Origin: Mycobacterium terramassiliense
GTDB lineage: Bacteria; Actinomycetota; Actinomycetes; Mycobacteriales; Mycobacteriaceae
DNA length: 64,000 bases
Direction: 5' to 3'
Assembly: GCF_900157385.1 (NCBI RefSeq)
Contig: NZ_LT717699.1
Coordinates: forward strand, 230,524-294,523
The notes under the pieces were generated by a model. It worked only from the letters and a program-made list of their open reading frames with translations, was not told the origin of the DNA and ran no database searches. Below are positions 39,941-48,751 of this stretch, piece after piece (within the stretch, counting starts at the first letter, position 1; every line of letters starts with the position of its first letter). The translations under genes were made by a program, and so were the position numbers.

Positions 39941-41037
39941 GCGATCTGTTGTACTCCGACACCGAGGAGGCGTTGCGGGACAGCGTCCGAGACCTGTTCG
40001 CCGACCGGTGCCCACCCGAATCGGTGGCGCGCGCCTATGACCCCGAGCCACAGGACTTCTCGGGCCTCTGGCGGACGCTGGCCGCCGACCTCGGGGTGGC
40101 CGGGCTGCTGGTGCCCGAATCGCTCGGCGGTGCCGGCGCGGGCGCGCGCGAGGCCGCCGTCGTCATGGAGGAGATCGGCCGGGCCGTCGCACCGGTGCCG
40201 TTTTTGTCCAGCGCGGTGCTGGCCACCGTCGCCCTGCTGGGCGCCGGCGACACCGAAACGGTGTCCGCGCTGGCCCGGGGCGAGGTCACCGCGGCGCTGG
40301 TGGTGCCGCTGTCCACCGCGCCGGGCGATGCGGTCGCGGGCCTCAGCGGCGACGCCGGCGGCCTGAGCGGATCGGTCGGCAGCGTCGCGGGCGCCGGCGA
40401 GGCCGACGTGCTGGTGGTGCCGGTGGCGGGGCCGGACGGGCTCGAGCTGCACACCGTCGCGCGCACCGCGGCGGGCGTGCAGGTGTCACCGGTGCTGGCG
40501 CTGGACATGACGAGACCGCTTGCGGACGTGAGCTTTTCGGGCGCGGCGTCGACACCGGTGGGCCCGGTGGGCCCGGCGGGCGCCGCGCTGGCCGACGCGC
40601 TGCGCACGGCGGCGGCCCTGCTCGCCTCCGAGCAGCTCGGGGTGGCCCAGTGGTGTTTCGACACCACGCTGGCCTACGTCAAGCAGCGCAAGCAGTTCGG
40701 GCGCGCGATCGGCTCCTACCAGGCGATCAAGCATCGCCTGGCCGACCTGTGGTTCGAGATCGGCGCGGCGACGGCGGCCGCGCGGTACGCCGCCGACGCG
40801 TGCGCTCGCGGCGACGACGATGCGCCGACCGCGGCCGCCATCGCCCAGGCCTACTGCAGCGGCATCGCGGTCCACGCCGCCGAGGAGGGCGTGCAACTGC
40901 ACGGCGGCATCGGAATGACCTGGGAGTATCCGGCGCACCTCTACCTCAAGCGGGCCAAGAGCGACCAGTTGGCGCTCGGCACCGCCTACCGCCACCGAGC
41001 CCTGTTGGGGGAGCTGGTCAACCTGCCGGCGTCGTGA
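39937..41037 (+). CDS. Acyl-CoA dehydrogenase, partner subunit
   Basis: A 366-aa shorter dehydrogenase starting at GTG 39937 (VSDLLYSDTEEALRDS). The middle segment is low-complexity (AGDAGGLSGSVGSVAGAGEADVLV region). The C-terminus ends YPAHLYLKRAKSDQLALG without the IEG catalytic-Glu block. It therefore looks like the non-catalytic half of an alpha2beta2 FadE pair with the gene before it, an inference from known mycobacterial pairs. It overlaps the convergent PAS gene by 20 bases. Confidence 0.85.
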   Translation: MSDLLYSDTEEALRDSVRDLFADRCPPESVARAYDPEPQDFSGLWRTLAADLGVAGLLVPESLGGAGAGAREAAVVMEEIGRAVAPVPFLSSAVLATVALLGAGDTETVSALARGEVTAALVVPLSTAPGDAVAGLSGDAGGLSGSVGSVAGAGEADVLVVPVAGPDGLELHTVARTAAGVQVSPVLALDMTRPLADVSFSGAASTPVGPVGPAGAALADALRTAAALLASEQLGVAQWCFDTTLAYVKQRKQFGRAIGSYQAIKHRLADLWFEIGAATAAARYAADACARGDDDAPTAAAIAQAYCSGIAVHAAEEGVQLHGGIGMTWEYPAHLYLKRAKSDQLALGTAYRHRALLGELVNLPAS

Positions 41038-41482
41038 TGGCCGGGGCGTCGTTGAGCCACAGCTCCTCGGTGCGGTCGTGGAAGGTGACCAGCGCGACCG
41101 TGTCGTCGCGGCGGCGCATCGCCGACTTGCTCATGCTGGCCCACACCGAGTGGCCGGATTTGTGCCGCAATTCGACGAGCCGCTTGGCGCCCGTGCCGAC
41201 CAGGGTCACCCAGCGGTCGTCGGCCGGAACGCGGTAAAAGATGTGTTCGAACTCCATCTGGAGCAGATCGTCGGGCGAGTGCCCCACCATCTCGCAGAAC
41301 GAGTCGTTGGCAAACAGGATGGTGCCCAGGCGGTCGACCGCGAGGGCCGGGGACGGCAGCCGGTCCAGGACGACCAGGGCCGGCATCCGGTGCAGTTCGT
41401 CGATCGGCAGGTGGTTGGGCGGCCTCGGGCTTCGACGCTCAATTCGTCGACCGTTGACGGCTGTGGGAATCTTCGCGATCAC
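41018..41482 (-). CDS. PAS-domain protein
   Basis: A 154-aa protein with a single PAS domain (about residues 40-140): LDRLPSPALAVDRLGTILFA, NDSFCEMVGHSPDDLL, FEHIFYRVPADDRW. No kinase, GGDEF or HTH follows, so it is a stand-alone sensor or adaptor. The start is GTG at 41482; a Met later (MPALVVLDRL) is possible. The ligand and partner are unknown. An AT-richer 466-bp gap separates it from the divergent glycosyltransferase. Confidence 0.75.
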   Translation of the reverse strand: MIAKIPTAVNGRRIERRSPRPPNHLPIDELHRMPALVVLDRLPSPALAVDRLGTILFANDSFCEMVGHSPDDLLQMEFEHIFYRVPADDRWVTLVGTGAKRLVELRHKSGHSVWASMSKSAMRRRDDTVALVTFHDRTEELWLNDAPAITTPAG

Positions 41483-41948
41483 GGTACCCCCGTCGTCGCC
41501 CTGGCATTGTGCCCCGAAGCGGAAAAGTCGCGCTCATGTCTGAACGCGATGTCAGCAAATGGTATGGGAAGGGTCTTAATAAGTCTATAGTTTGCTGACC
41601 GTATTAGCTATTAGTCACGTGCCAAATTAATTCCGCGCGCCGTGCACCGCATCGATGCGATTATTCCTAGTCGGGTTTATTAGCTGCAGGACCGGAATTC
41701 CTCCGCCCCGGCCAGCGGGCGGGCCCTAGCTAGCAAACTTGAAAACGCGCCGTCGCTAACTCGGCAAAAGTCCGGGTACCGGCGGAAAGTTCCGGCAGCA
41801 ACCGCCCCGGGCCGGGGTTCGCTAACTCCGGTCGGCGACGGTCGGCCATCTTTTCCTCAGACGGATCGAAACCGTTTCGTCCGGCAATCAGCCCCGGCCG
41901 CCCGTCGCGGGCTCGCGGTCGGGGCGGCGCTGCTGCAGAGTAAGCGAA
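41483..41948. other. 466-bp intergenic region with locally low GC, no gene
   Basis: No coding sequence is supported. The part near 41565-41690 is markedly AT-richer than the flanks (for example TAATAAGTCTATAGTTTGCT and AAATTAATTCC), which in this genome suggests promoter DNA or acquired sequence. Direct repeats CGCTAACTC occur near 41753 and 41820. It should hold the promoters of both the PAS gene and the glycosyltransferase. Confidence 0.6.
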
Positions 41949-43190
41949 ATGCGTGTGTTGCTCTCGACATACGATTCGCGCGGGGGCGTCGAGCCGCTGG
42001 TCGGCCTGGCCGTGCAGTTGCAGGCGCTCGGCGCCGAGGCCCGCATCTGCGCGCCACCCGACGAGGAGTTCGCCGAGCGGGTGGCCGGTCTCGGCGTGCC
42101 GCTGGTGTCGTTCGGCGAGTCGGTGCGCGCGATGGTGACCGGCGCGGCGCCGCCGTCGGAGGACGATCTGCGGCGGCACATCGACGAGCTGATCGCCGCG
42201 CAGTTCGACACGGTCGCCGCGGCGGCGCAGGGGTGTGATGCGCTGCTGGCGGCGGGCCTGCTGCCGGCCGCGGCCGGCGCGCGCTCGGCGGCCGAAAAGC
42301 TGGGCATCCACTACGTGTACGCGAGCTATCACCCGACGGACCTGCCGTCACCGCACCACCCGCCGCCGTCGTTCTGGCGCGCGCCGCTGGCTCCGGGCAT
42401 GGTCGACAACCGGGTGTTGTGGGACGTCGACGCGCGGAACGCCAACGCGCACTTCGGCGCGACGCTCAACCGGCACCGGGCCACGATCGGCCTGCCACCG
42501 GTGGACAACGTCCGCGACCACGCCTTCACCGACCGGCCCTGGCTTGCGGCGGACCCGACCCTGGGCCCGTGGCCGGAGCCGGCGGACCTCGACGTGGTCC
42601 AAACCGGGGCGTGGCTGCTGCGCGACACCCGCCCGCTGCCCACCGAGTTGGTGGAGTTCCTGGACGCCGGCGCACCGCCGGTGTACGTCGGGTTCGGCAG
42701 CATGCCCGTGCCCACGCTAGAGCGCACCGCCCGGGCGGCCATCGAGGCGATCCGGGCGCAGGGCCGCCGCGCGCTGCTCGCCCGCGGCTGGGCCGGCCTG
42801 GGCCCGATCGACGACGGGGACGACTGCTTTGCCGTGGGCGAGGTCAACCAGCAGGCGCTGTTCGCCCGGGTTGCCGCCGTCGTGCACCACGGCGGCGCGG
42901 GCACCACGACCACGGCCGCCCTGGCCGGCGCGCCCCAGGTGGTGGTGCCGCAGGGGGCCGATCAGCTGTACTGGGCCCGCCGGGTCGCCGAGCTGGGCAT
43001 CGGCGCGGCGCTGGTGGCGGCGCCGGCGGCGGGCACGCTGTCCTCGCTGCTCGCGTCCGCCCTGGCCCCCGAGACCCGCGCGCGGGCCGGCGTTGTGGCC
43101 GGTGAGATCCGCACCGACGGCGCGGCCGTGGCCGCGACGCGCCTGCTCGAGACGATCGGCGCGCGGGGCGGCGCCGGCGTGGCCCTATAG
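41949..43190 (+). CDS. Glycosyltransferase, GT1 family (GPL/PGL-type)
   Basis: A 413-aa GT-B fold enzyme. The N-terminal sequence MRVLLSTYDSRGGVEPLVGL is typical of mycobacterial GtfA/B- and Rv1524-like transferases. The nucleotide-sugar site is [20 protein letters not shown] with PQGADQLYWARRV. Members move deoxyhexoses onto glycopeptidolipids or phenolic glycolipids; the acceptor here is unknown. The gene stands alone, convergent with the dienelactone hydrolase (6-bp overlap). Confidence 0.85.
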   Translation: MRVLLSTYDSRGGVEPLVGLAVQLQALGAEARICAPPDEEFAERVAGLGVPLVSFGESVRAMVTGAAPPSEDDLRRHIDELIAAQFDTVAAAAQGCDALLAAGLLPAAAGARSAAEKLGIHYVYASYHPTDLPSPHHPPPSFWRAPLAPGMVDNRVLWDVDARNANAHFGATLNRHRATIGLPPVDNVRDHAFTDRPWLAADPTLGPWPEPADLDVVQTGAWLLRDTRPLPTELVEFLDAGAPPVYVGFGSMPVPTLERTARAAIEAIRAQGRRALLARGWAGLGPIDDGDDCFAVGEVNQQALFARVAAVVHHGGAGTTTTAALAGAPQVVVPQGADQLYWARRVAELGIGAALVAAPAAGTLSSLLASALAPETRARAGVVAGEIRTDGAAVAATRLLETIGARGGAGVAL

Positions 43191-43934
43191 CGCCGAACCG
43201 AACACCTCGGTCATCGCCGCCCAATGCCGCTCGTCGGCCGCGGGGTCATAGGGCGGGTTGTCGGGCACCGCGAACCCGTGGCCCGCCGAATACCACTCGA
43301 TCGTGTGCGCGACCCCCGCCGCCGTCAGCGCCTTGTCGAGCTGTTCGGCGTGGTCGGCGGTGAAGGACGCGTCGTTTTCGGCGCCACCCACGTACACCGT
43401 CGCGCTCATCCGGTCGGCCAGCAGGTGCGGGCTGTCCGCGCCGTCGGTCACCAGGCCGCCGCCGTGGAACGACGCGGCGGCGGCGACGCGGTCACCGAGG
43501 CGCCCGGCCACCACCACCGAGGTCCGGCCGCCCATGCAGTAGCCGCACACGCCGAACCGCTGCCCGGACACCTCGGGGCGCGCGGACAGGTAGTCGAAGA
43601 AGGCGCCGGCGTCGCCGGCCATCTTGTCCGGCGTGATGCCGCCGATCATCGAGAACAGGCGTCCGCGCTCCTCGGCGTCGCTGAACACCGTGGCCATGTC
43701 GAACGGGGCCCAGTCGCCGCTGCGGTAGTACACGTCGGGAAGCAGCACCGCATAACCGAATCCGGCCAGCTTCGCGGCCATCTGGTCGAACGTGTCGCGC
43801 ACGCCGCCGGCGTCGCAATACATGACTATTCCCGGCCAGGGTCCCGCGCCCCGGCCGTCGGATTCCTCGGGGGTGAACAGGCCGACGGGGCAGGTGCCGT
43901 CGGCAGTGGTGACGCTGTCGGTGATCTTCGGCAT
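43185..43934 (-). CDS. Dienelactone hydrolase family protein (Rv2765 orthologue)
   Basis: A 249-aa alpha/beta hydrolase of the DLH family. The Cys nucleophile lies in GVCGYCMGGRTS (about residue 123), Asp in GGAENDASFT and His in SAGHGFAVPDNPP, the full triad. GGAGG precedes the ATG. In M. tuberculosis the equivalent gene also lies beside thyA. The substrate is unknown. The 97-bp gap to thyA contains a copy of the dispersed repeat. Confidence 0.87.
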   Translation of the reverse strand: MPKITDSVTTADGTCPVGLFTPEESDGRGAGPWPGIVMYCDAGGVRDTFDQMAAKLAGFGYAVLLPDVYYRSGDWAPFDMATVFSDAEERGRLFSMIGGITPDKMAGDAGAFFDYLSARPEVSGQRFGVCGYCMGGRTSVVVAGRLGDRVAAAASFHGGGLVTDGADSPHLLADRMSATVYVGGAENDASFTADHAEQLDKALTAAGVAHTIEWYSAGHGFAVPDNPPYDPAADERHWAAMTEVFGSAL

Positions 43935-43971
43935 GGCCTCCGTTCTACTCCTGGCACGCAGGCTGAATTTA

Positions 43972-44020
43972 TCGGCGTCGACCCGCCGCGCCCGGCTTCG
44001 CCGCGCTTGCGATCGCCGCT
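43972..44020 (-). repeat. Dispersed repeat copy (54-bp family) upstream of thyA
   Basis: Read on the minus strand from 44020 it is AGCGGCGATCGCAAGCGCGG followed by CGAAGCCGGGCGC-GGCGGGTCG. It matches the unit at 6108 with a few substitutions. Unlike the other copies it does not start on a stop codon but sits between two divergent genes. Confidence 0.85.
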
Positions 44021-44025
44021 AAGCT
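44020..44025 (+). promoter_or_regulatory. Putative -10 element of thyA (leaderless)
   Basis: TAAGCT (TANNNT), then 6 nt, then the thyA GTG. TTCGCC at about 43997 is a possible -35 with 17-18 nt spacing. The -10 T and the -35 region lie inside the dispersed repeat copy. Confidence 0.5.
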
Positions 44026-44031
44026 GGCCGC

Positions 44032-44832
44032 GTGCCGATCCCGACCCCCTACGAGGACCTGCTGCGCCTGGTGCTCGAGCGGGGCGCGGCGAAATCCGAC
44101 CGCACCGGCACCGGAACCCGCAGCCTGTTCGGGCAGCAGTTGCGCTACGACCTGGCGGCCGGATTCCCCTTGCTGACCACCAAGAAGGTGCACCTGAAGT
44201 CGGTGGTCTACGAGTTGCTCTGGTTTTTGCGCGGCGACTCCAACGTCGCGTGGCTGCACGAGCACGGCGTGACCATCTGGGACGAATGGGCCAGCGACAC
44301 AGGCGATCTGGGGCCGATCTACGGCGTGCAATGGCGGTCCTGGCCGACCCCGTCCGGTGAGCACGTCGACCAGATCAGCGCCGCGCTGGAGCTGCTGCGC
44401 ACCGACCCGAACTCGCGACGCATCATCGTGTCGGCATGGAACGTCGGCGACATCCCGCAGATGGCGCTGCCGCCGTGCCACGCGTTCTTCCAGTTCTATG
44501 TGGCCGACGGCCGGCTGAGCTGCCAGCTCTACCAGCGCAGCGCCGACCTGTTCCTCGGCGTGCCGTTCAACATCGCCAGCTACGCGCTGCTCACCCACAT
44601 GATGGCCGCCCAGGCCGGTCTGTCGGTCGGCGAGTTCGTCTGGACGGGCGGCGACTGCCACATCTACGACAATCACGTCGAGCAGGTCCGGACCCAACTC
44701 GGTCGCGAGCCGCGACCCTACCCGGAACTCGTTCTGGCGCATCGGGATTCGATCTTCGACTACACCTATGAGGATGTGGTCGTGAAGAACTACGACCCGC
44801 ACCCGGCGATCAAAGCCCCCGTCGCTGTATGA
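44032..44832 (+). CDS. thyA: Thymidylate synthase ThyA
   Basis: ThyA methylates dUMP to dTMP using methylene-tetrahydrofolate and yields dihydrofolate. The 266-aa product has the catalytic Cys in [12 protein letters not shown] (about residue 146), [17 protein letters not shown] and the C-terminal [11 protein letters not shown]. The start is GTG, apparently leaderless. The stop overlaps the dfrA ATG (ATGA), coupling it to the enzyme that recycles its dihydrofolate. A second, unrelated synthase (thyX) is at 49820. Confidence 0.97.
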   Translation: MPIPTPYEDLLRLVLERGAAKSDRTGTGTRSLFGQQLRYDLAAGFPLLTTKKVHLKSVVYELLWFLRGDSNVAWLHEHGVTIWDEWASDTGDLGPIYGVQWRSWPTPSGEHVDQISAALELLRTDPNSRRIIVSAWNVGDIPQMALPPCHAFFQFYVADGRLSCQLYQRSADLFLGVPFNIASYALLTHMMAAQAGLSVGEFVWTGGDCHIYDNHVEQVRTQLGREPRPYPELVLAHRDSIFDYTYEDVVVKNYDPHPAIKAPVAV

Positions 44833-45314
44833 CGTCCCTGGGTCTGGTGTGGGCTCAGTCGACGTCCGGCGTGATCGGGCGCGGCGGCGACATCCCGTGG
44901 CGGGTGCCCGAAGACCTGGCCCGTTTCAAGCAGGTGACCATGGGGCACACGGTGGTGATGGGCCGGCGCACCTGGGAGTCGTTGCCGGCCCGGGTCCGGC
45001 CGCTGCCCGGCCGCCGAAACGTCGTCGTGACCCGGCAGGCCGACTACCGAGCCGACGGGGCGCAGACGGTCGGATCGCTCGAGGCCGCGCTGACGGAGGC
45101 CGAGACGTGGGTGATCGGCGGTGCCCAGATCTACGCGCTGGCGCTGCCGCTGGCCACCCGGTGCGAGGTCACCGAGGTCGACATCGACCTGGCGCGCGAC
45201 GACGAGGACGCGCTGGCCCCGGCGCTCGACGAGTCGTGGCTGGGTGAGGTGGGGGAGTGGCAGGTCAGCCGGACGGGGCTGCGGTACAGGTTCCACAGCT
45301 ACCGCCGGGCCTGA
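44829..45314 (+). CDS. dfrA: Dihydrofolate reductase
   Basis: DHFR reduces dihydrofolate to tetrahydrofolate. The 161-aa product has [20 protein letters not shown] (substrate site with Ile-Pro-Trp), [15 protein letters not shown] and [14 protein letters not shown], the standard DHFR blocks. Length matches mycobacterial DfrA. It forms a two-gene operon with thyA. Confidence 0.97.
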   Translation: MTSLGLVWAQSTSGVIGRGGDIPWRVPEDLARFKQVTMGHTVVMGRRTWESLPARVRPLPGRRNVVVTRQADYRADGAQTVGSLEAALTEAETWVIGGAQIYALALPLATRCEVTEVDIDLARDDEDALAPALDESWLGEVGEWQVSRTGLRYRFHSYRRA

Positions 45315-45398
45315 CCGCCCGCGCCGGCGCCCGTGACATACTCGGACGCGGGGTCGGTATCGCCGGGATTTTTGACCAGACGTTGCCAGGAGGGGGAA

Positions 45399-46106
45399 TT
45401 GGCAGTGATAACCGAACCCGCAAAGACGTTCACGCGCATGTTCAGGGGCTACGACCCCGGCGCTGTGGACGCGCACATCGAGATGTTGGCCACCAAGCAG
45501 CAGCTGCTGCGCGACGACGTCGAGAGCCTGCGGGCGCGGCTGCGGGAATCCGGCGACGAGGCGGCCGCCCTGCGCAAGGAGATCGCCGTCCTCACGGAGA
45601 CCTCGACCTCGCCCCACGCGGTGCAAAAGCGGATGGCGACGATGCTGCGGCGCGCGGTCGACGAGGCCGCCGAGATGCAGGCCGAGGCGCGGGCCGAGGC
45701 GGAGGCGCTGATCGCGGCCGCCGAGGCCGAGGCGCAGGCCGCCCAGCGGCGGCGCGACGAGGTGCTGGCCGACATGGCCGAGCAGCACAAGGCCATGCAA
45801 GCCGAATATGCGGAGGCCAAGGAGAAGCTCGAGGCCGAACTGGCCGGCATGCGCGCCGACGCCCAACGGGCGCGTGAGCAGCTCCTCGGCGACGCGAAGC
45901 AGGAGGCCGATCACTATCGCGACAAGGCCCGGCGCGCGGTGGACGAGGCGAGTCAGCAACGCATCAGGATCCTCGAACAGCTGATGGGCGTCTACCGCGA
46001 GCTGGAGCCGGTCCCGGCCGCTCTCGAATCGGCGTACGAAGAACGAAACAATCCGCCGGAGGCGGGCTCCCTGGTGTCGGCGGACGGGAAAGTCGGCACG
46101 GGTTGA
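45399..46106 (+). CDS. DivIVA-like coiled-coil protein (Rv2762c position)
   Basis: About 235 aa. The N-terminal TFTRMFRGYDPGAVDAHIEM is like the DivIVA/Wag31 lipid-binding head (F-x-GYD-x2-VD). A long Ala/Glu/Arg coiled coil follows (about residues 35-215), with a short acidic C-terminal tail. AGGAGGGGG lies just before TTG 45399; GTG 45405 is a possible alternative. A role at the cell pole or septum is inferred from the head motif. It follows dfrA by 84 bp. Confidence 0.72.
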   Translation: MAVITEPAKTFTRMFRGYDPGAVDAHIEMLATKQQLLRDDVESLRARLRESGDEAAALRKEIAVLTETSTSPHAVQKRMATMLRRAVDEAAEMQAEARAEAEALIAAAEAEAQAAQRRRDEVLADMAEQHKAMQAEYAEAKEKLEAELAGMRADAQRAREQLLGDAKQEADHYRDKARRAVDEASQQRIRILEQLMGVYRELEPVPAALESAYEERNNPPEAGSLVSADGKVGTG

Positions 46107-46178
46107 GCCCGGTCGCGCCGCCGCTGAGGACGGCCGAAAAGCCGGTATTCTCGGCGGGGGTCGCCCCGCACCCCCAGG

Positions 46179-47372
46179 CTGACCGCCGCGCAAGCCCGGC
46201 GGATAGCCGTTGCGGCCCAAGGATTTAGCGGGCCCCGCCCCGCCGGCCCGATCACCCGCGCGCACCTGAAGCGGCTCATATCGAGAATACAAGTGCTGCA
46301 GCTGGATTCGGTCTCGGTAGCGGTGCGTGCCCACTACGCGCCGGTGTTCAGCCGGCTCGGCCCGTATGACCGCGACGTTGTGGACCGCGCCGCCTGGGGG
46401 CCGCGCTCGGCGCGGCTGCTGGCCGAGTACTGGGCGCACGAGGCCGCGCTGATGGCAGTCGACGATTGGCCGCTGCTGCGCTGGCGGATGCGCCAATACG
46501 CCCACGGCCGCTGGGGCACGCACATCGTCAAGGCCAACCCCAAGCTCGCCGAGCGCATCGTCGCCGCCGTCGCGGAACTCGGGCCCAGCACCGCCGGGCA
46601 GATCGAGGAGCACCTGGCCGCCGAGCCCCGGCGCAAGAGGGGCACCTGGTGGACGCGCAGCGACACCAAGTGGGTCGCCGAGGCGCTGTTCGCCTCCGGC
46701 GTGCTCACCACGGCTACCCGGGTGGGCTTCGCACGCCACTACGACCTGGTGGAACGGGTGCTGCCCGCGAGCGTGCTGGCCCGCGAGGTCGACGACGACG
46801 AGGCCGTCCGCGAGCTCACGCTGCGGGCCGCCAGCGCGCTGGGGGTGGGCACCGAGGCCGACATCCGCGACTACTTCCGGCTGTCGGCCGGCCAGGTCAA
46901 GCCCGCGATCGCCGACCTGCTGTCCGTCGGTGAGATCGAGCGGGCCGACGTCGACGGCTGGTCCGCGCCGGCGTACCTGCGGGCGGGCCGGACGGTGCCG
47001 CGCGCCGACCGGGGCACCGCGCTGCTGTGCCCGTTCGACCCGTTGATCTTCTTCCGGCCCCGGGTCGAGCGGCTCTTCGGCTTCCACTACCGCATCGAGA
47101 TCTACACGCCGGCCGCCAAGCGCCGGTACGGCTACTACGTGTGGCCGCTGCTGATGGACGGGCGGCTGGTGGCGCGCGTCGACCTCAAGGCCGACCGGGC
47201 CGGCAACACGCTGCGCGTGCTGGGAGCGTTCGGCGAGGGTGATAGTGCGCGACCGCGGGTGGTGGCGGCGCTGGCCGGCGAACTGCGCTCCATGGCGTCG
47301 TGGCTGGGCCTGGGCGGGTTCAGCGTCTCGACCCGGGGCGATCTGGCCGCCGAGCTGCGGGCGGCCGGCTGA
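46179..47372 (+). CDS. YcaQ/AlkX-like winged-helix DNA glycosylase (N-terminus with non-canonical start)
   Basis: This HTH_42 family enzyme is related to E. coli YcaQ, which unhooks DNA interstrand crosslinks. The catalytic QxD-type motif is in VLQLDSVSV, followed by RAHYAPVFSRLGPYD. The first conventional start, GTG 46293, removes a segment strongly like other family members (LTAAQARRIAVAAQGF, PITRAHLKRLISRIQ) that lies in frame upstream. No ATG, GTG or TTG exists between the stop at 46125 and 46293. The only NTG is CTG at 46179, preceded by AGG. From CTG the product is 397 aa; from GTG it is 359 aa. hsdM starts in its stop (TGATG). Confidence 0.78.
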   Translation: MTAAQARRIAVAAQGFSGPRPAGPITRAHLKRLISRIQVLQLDSVSVAVRAHYAPVFSRLGPYDRDVVDRAAWGPRSARLLAEYWAHEAALMAVDDWPLLRWRMRQYAHGRWGTHIVKANPKLAERIVAAVAELGPSTAGQIEEHLAAEPRRKRGTWWTRSDTKWVAEALFASGVLTTATRVGFARHYDLVERVLPASVLAREVDDDEAVRELTLRAASALGVGTEADIRDYFRLSAGQVKPAIADLLSVGEIERADVDGWSAPAYLRAGRTVPRADRGTALLCPFDPLIFFRPRVERLFGFHYRIEIYTPAAKRRYGYYVWPLLMDGRLVARVDLKADRAGNTLRVLGAFGEGDSARPRVVAALAGELRSMASWLGLGGFSVSTRGDLAAELRAAG

Positions 47373-48751
47373 TGCGGGCAACGGACAAAGAGCTCAAGGA
47401 CACGCTCTGGAAGGCGGCCAACAAGCTGCGCGGCTCCCTGCCGGCCGGCCAGTACAAGGACGCCGTCCTCGGGCTGGTCTTCCTGCAGTATGCCCGCGAT
47501 TCGCTCTGGAAGTCCTTGGCGCACAACGCCGAATCGCCGAACATCGGCCGGCTCGTCGACGACGCGATGGAGGCCACCGCGCTGCCGCGGCTGTACGAAG
47601 GCCTCGACCCGCGCCGCCTCGGCGACTTGGTGCGCCTGCTCGACGGCGCGCGGTTCGGCGTGCACAGCGGCGGGCGCGCGCGGGACCTGATGGGCGAGGT
47701 GTACGAGTACTTCCTGGGCAACTTCGCCCGGGCCGAGGGCCGCCGCGGCGGCGAGTTCTTCACCCCGCCCAGCGTGGTGCGGGTGCTCGTCGAGGTCCTC
47801 GAACCGTCGAGCGGGCGGGTGTACGACCCGTGTTGCGGGTCGGGCGGAATGTTCGTGCAGACCGAGCGGTTCATCGCCGCGCACGACGGCGATCGCGCGA
47901 CCGTCACGATCTTCGGGCAGGAAAGCGTCGAGCAGACCTGGCGGATGGCGAAGATGAACCTCGCCGTGCACGGCATCGACGACACCGGGCTCGGCGCCCG
48001 GTGGGGCGACACGTTCGTCGACGACCTGCACGATGGCGTGCAGATGGACTACGTGATGGCCAATCCGCCCTTCAACATCAAGGATTGGGCCCGCGACGAA
48101 AGGGACCCGCGCTGGCGCTTCGGGGTTCCGCCCGCCACCAACGCCAACTACGCCTGGATCCAACACATCCTGGCCAAGCTGGCGCCCGGCGGCAAGGCCG
48201 GTGTGGTGATGGCCAACGGCTCGATGTCGTCGAACACCCTCGGGGAGGGCGACATTCGGGCCGGAATCGTCGAGGCGGACCTGGTGTCGTGCATGGTGGC
48301 GCTGCCCGGGCAGCTGTTCCGCAGCACCGGCATCCCGGTGTGCGTGTGGTTTTTCGCCCGGGACAAGGCCGCGCGGGCCGGCCAGGTGCTGTTCATCGAC
48401 GCCCGCGGGCTGGGCCACCTGACGGCTCGGGCGGAGCGCGTCCTGTCCGGCGACGAGGTGCTCCGCATCGGCGACACCTACCACGCGTGGTGCGGATCGC
48501 GGTCGGCCCTCGCCAAAGGCTTGACGTACCAGGATGTTCCGGGATTCTGCCGATCGGCGTCGCTGGACGACATCAGGGGCGCGGGCTACGCCCTGACGCC
48601 CGGACGCTATGTCGGCCCGCCCGCCGCGGCCCACGACGGGGAGCCCGTCGACCAGAAGATCGCCCGGCTGACCGGCGACCTGCTGGCGGCGCTGGACGAA
48701 TCCGCGCGATTGGACGCCCTGGTACGCGAGCAGGTGGGTCGCCTGCGGTGA
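47372..48751 (+). CDS. hsdM: Type I restriction-modification DNA methyltransferase subunit M
   Basis: HsdM makes N6-methyladenine at sites chosen by HsdS. The 459-aa product has the N-terminal HsdM domain (LKDTLWKAANKLRG), the AdoMet motif DPCCGSGGMFV (about residue 152) and the catalytic motif NPPFN (about 230). It begins at ATG 47372 in the stop of the preceding gene. The partner hsdS overlaps by GTGA. No hsdR is in the window, so modification without restriction is likely, as reported for mycobacterial HsdM. Confidence 0.92.
   Translation: MRATDKELKDTLWKAANKLRGSLPAGQYKDAVLGLVFLQYARDSLWKSLAHNAESPNIGRLVDDAMEATALPRLYEGLDPRRLGDLVRLLDGARFGVHSGGRARDLMGEVYEYFLGNFARAEGRRGGEFFTPPSVVRVLVEVLEPSSGRVYDPCCGSGGMFVQTERFIAAHDGDRATVTIFGQESVEQTWRMAKMNLAVHGIDDTGLGARWGDTFVDDLHDGVQMDYVMANPPFNIKDWARDERDPRWRFGVPPATNANYAWIQHILAKLAPGGKAGVVMANGSMSSNTLGEGDIRAGIVEADLVSCMVALPGQLFRSTGIPVCVWFFARDKAARAGQVLFIDARGLGHLTARAERVLSGDEVLRIGDTYHAWCGSRSALAKGLTYQDVPGFCRSASLDDIRGAGYALTPGRYVGPPAAAHDGEPVDQKIARLTGDLLAALDESARLDALVREQVGRLR

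Noticed and set aside
44790..47381. Minus-strand ORF of 863 aa over dfrA, the DivIVA-like gene and the glycosylase
   Set aside because: Low-complexity Arg/Gly/Pro composition without domains; it covers well-supported plus-strand genes.
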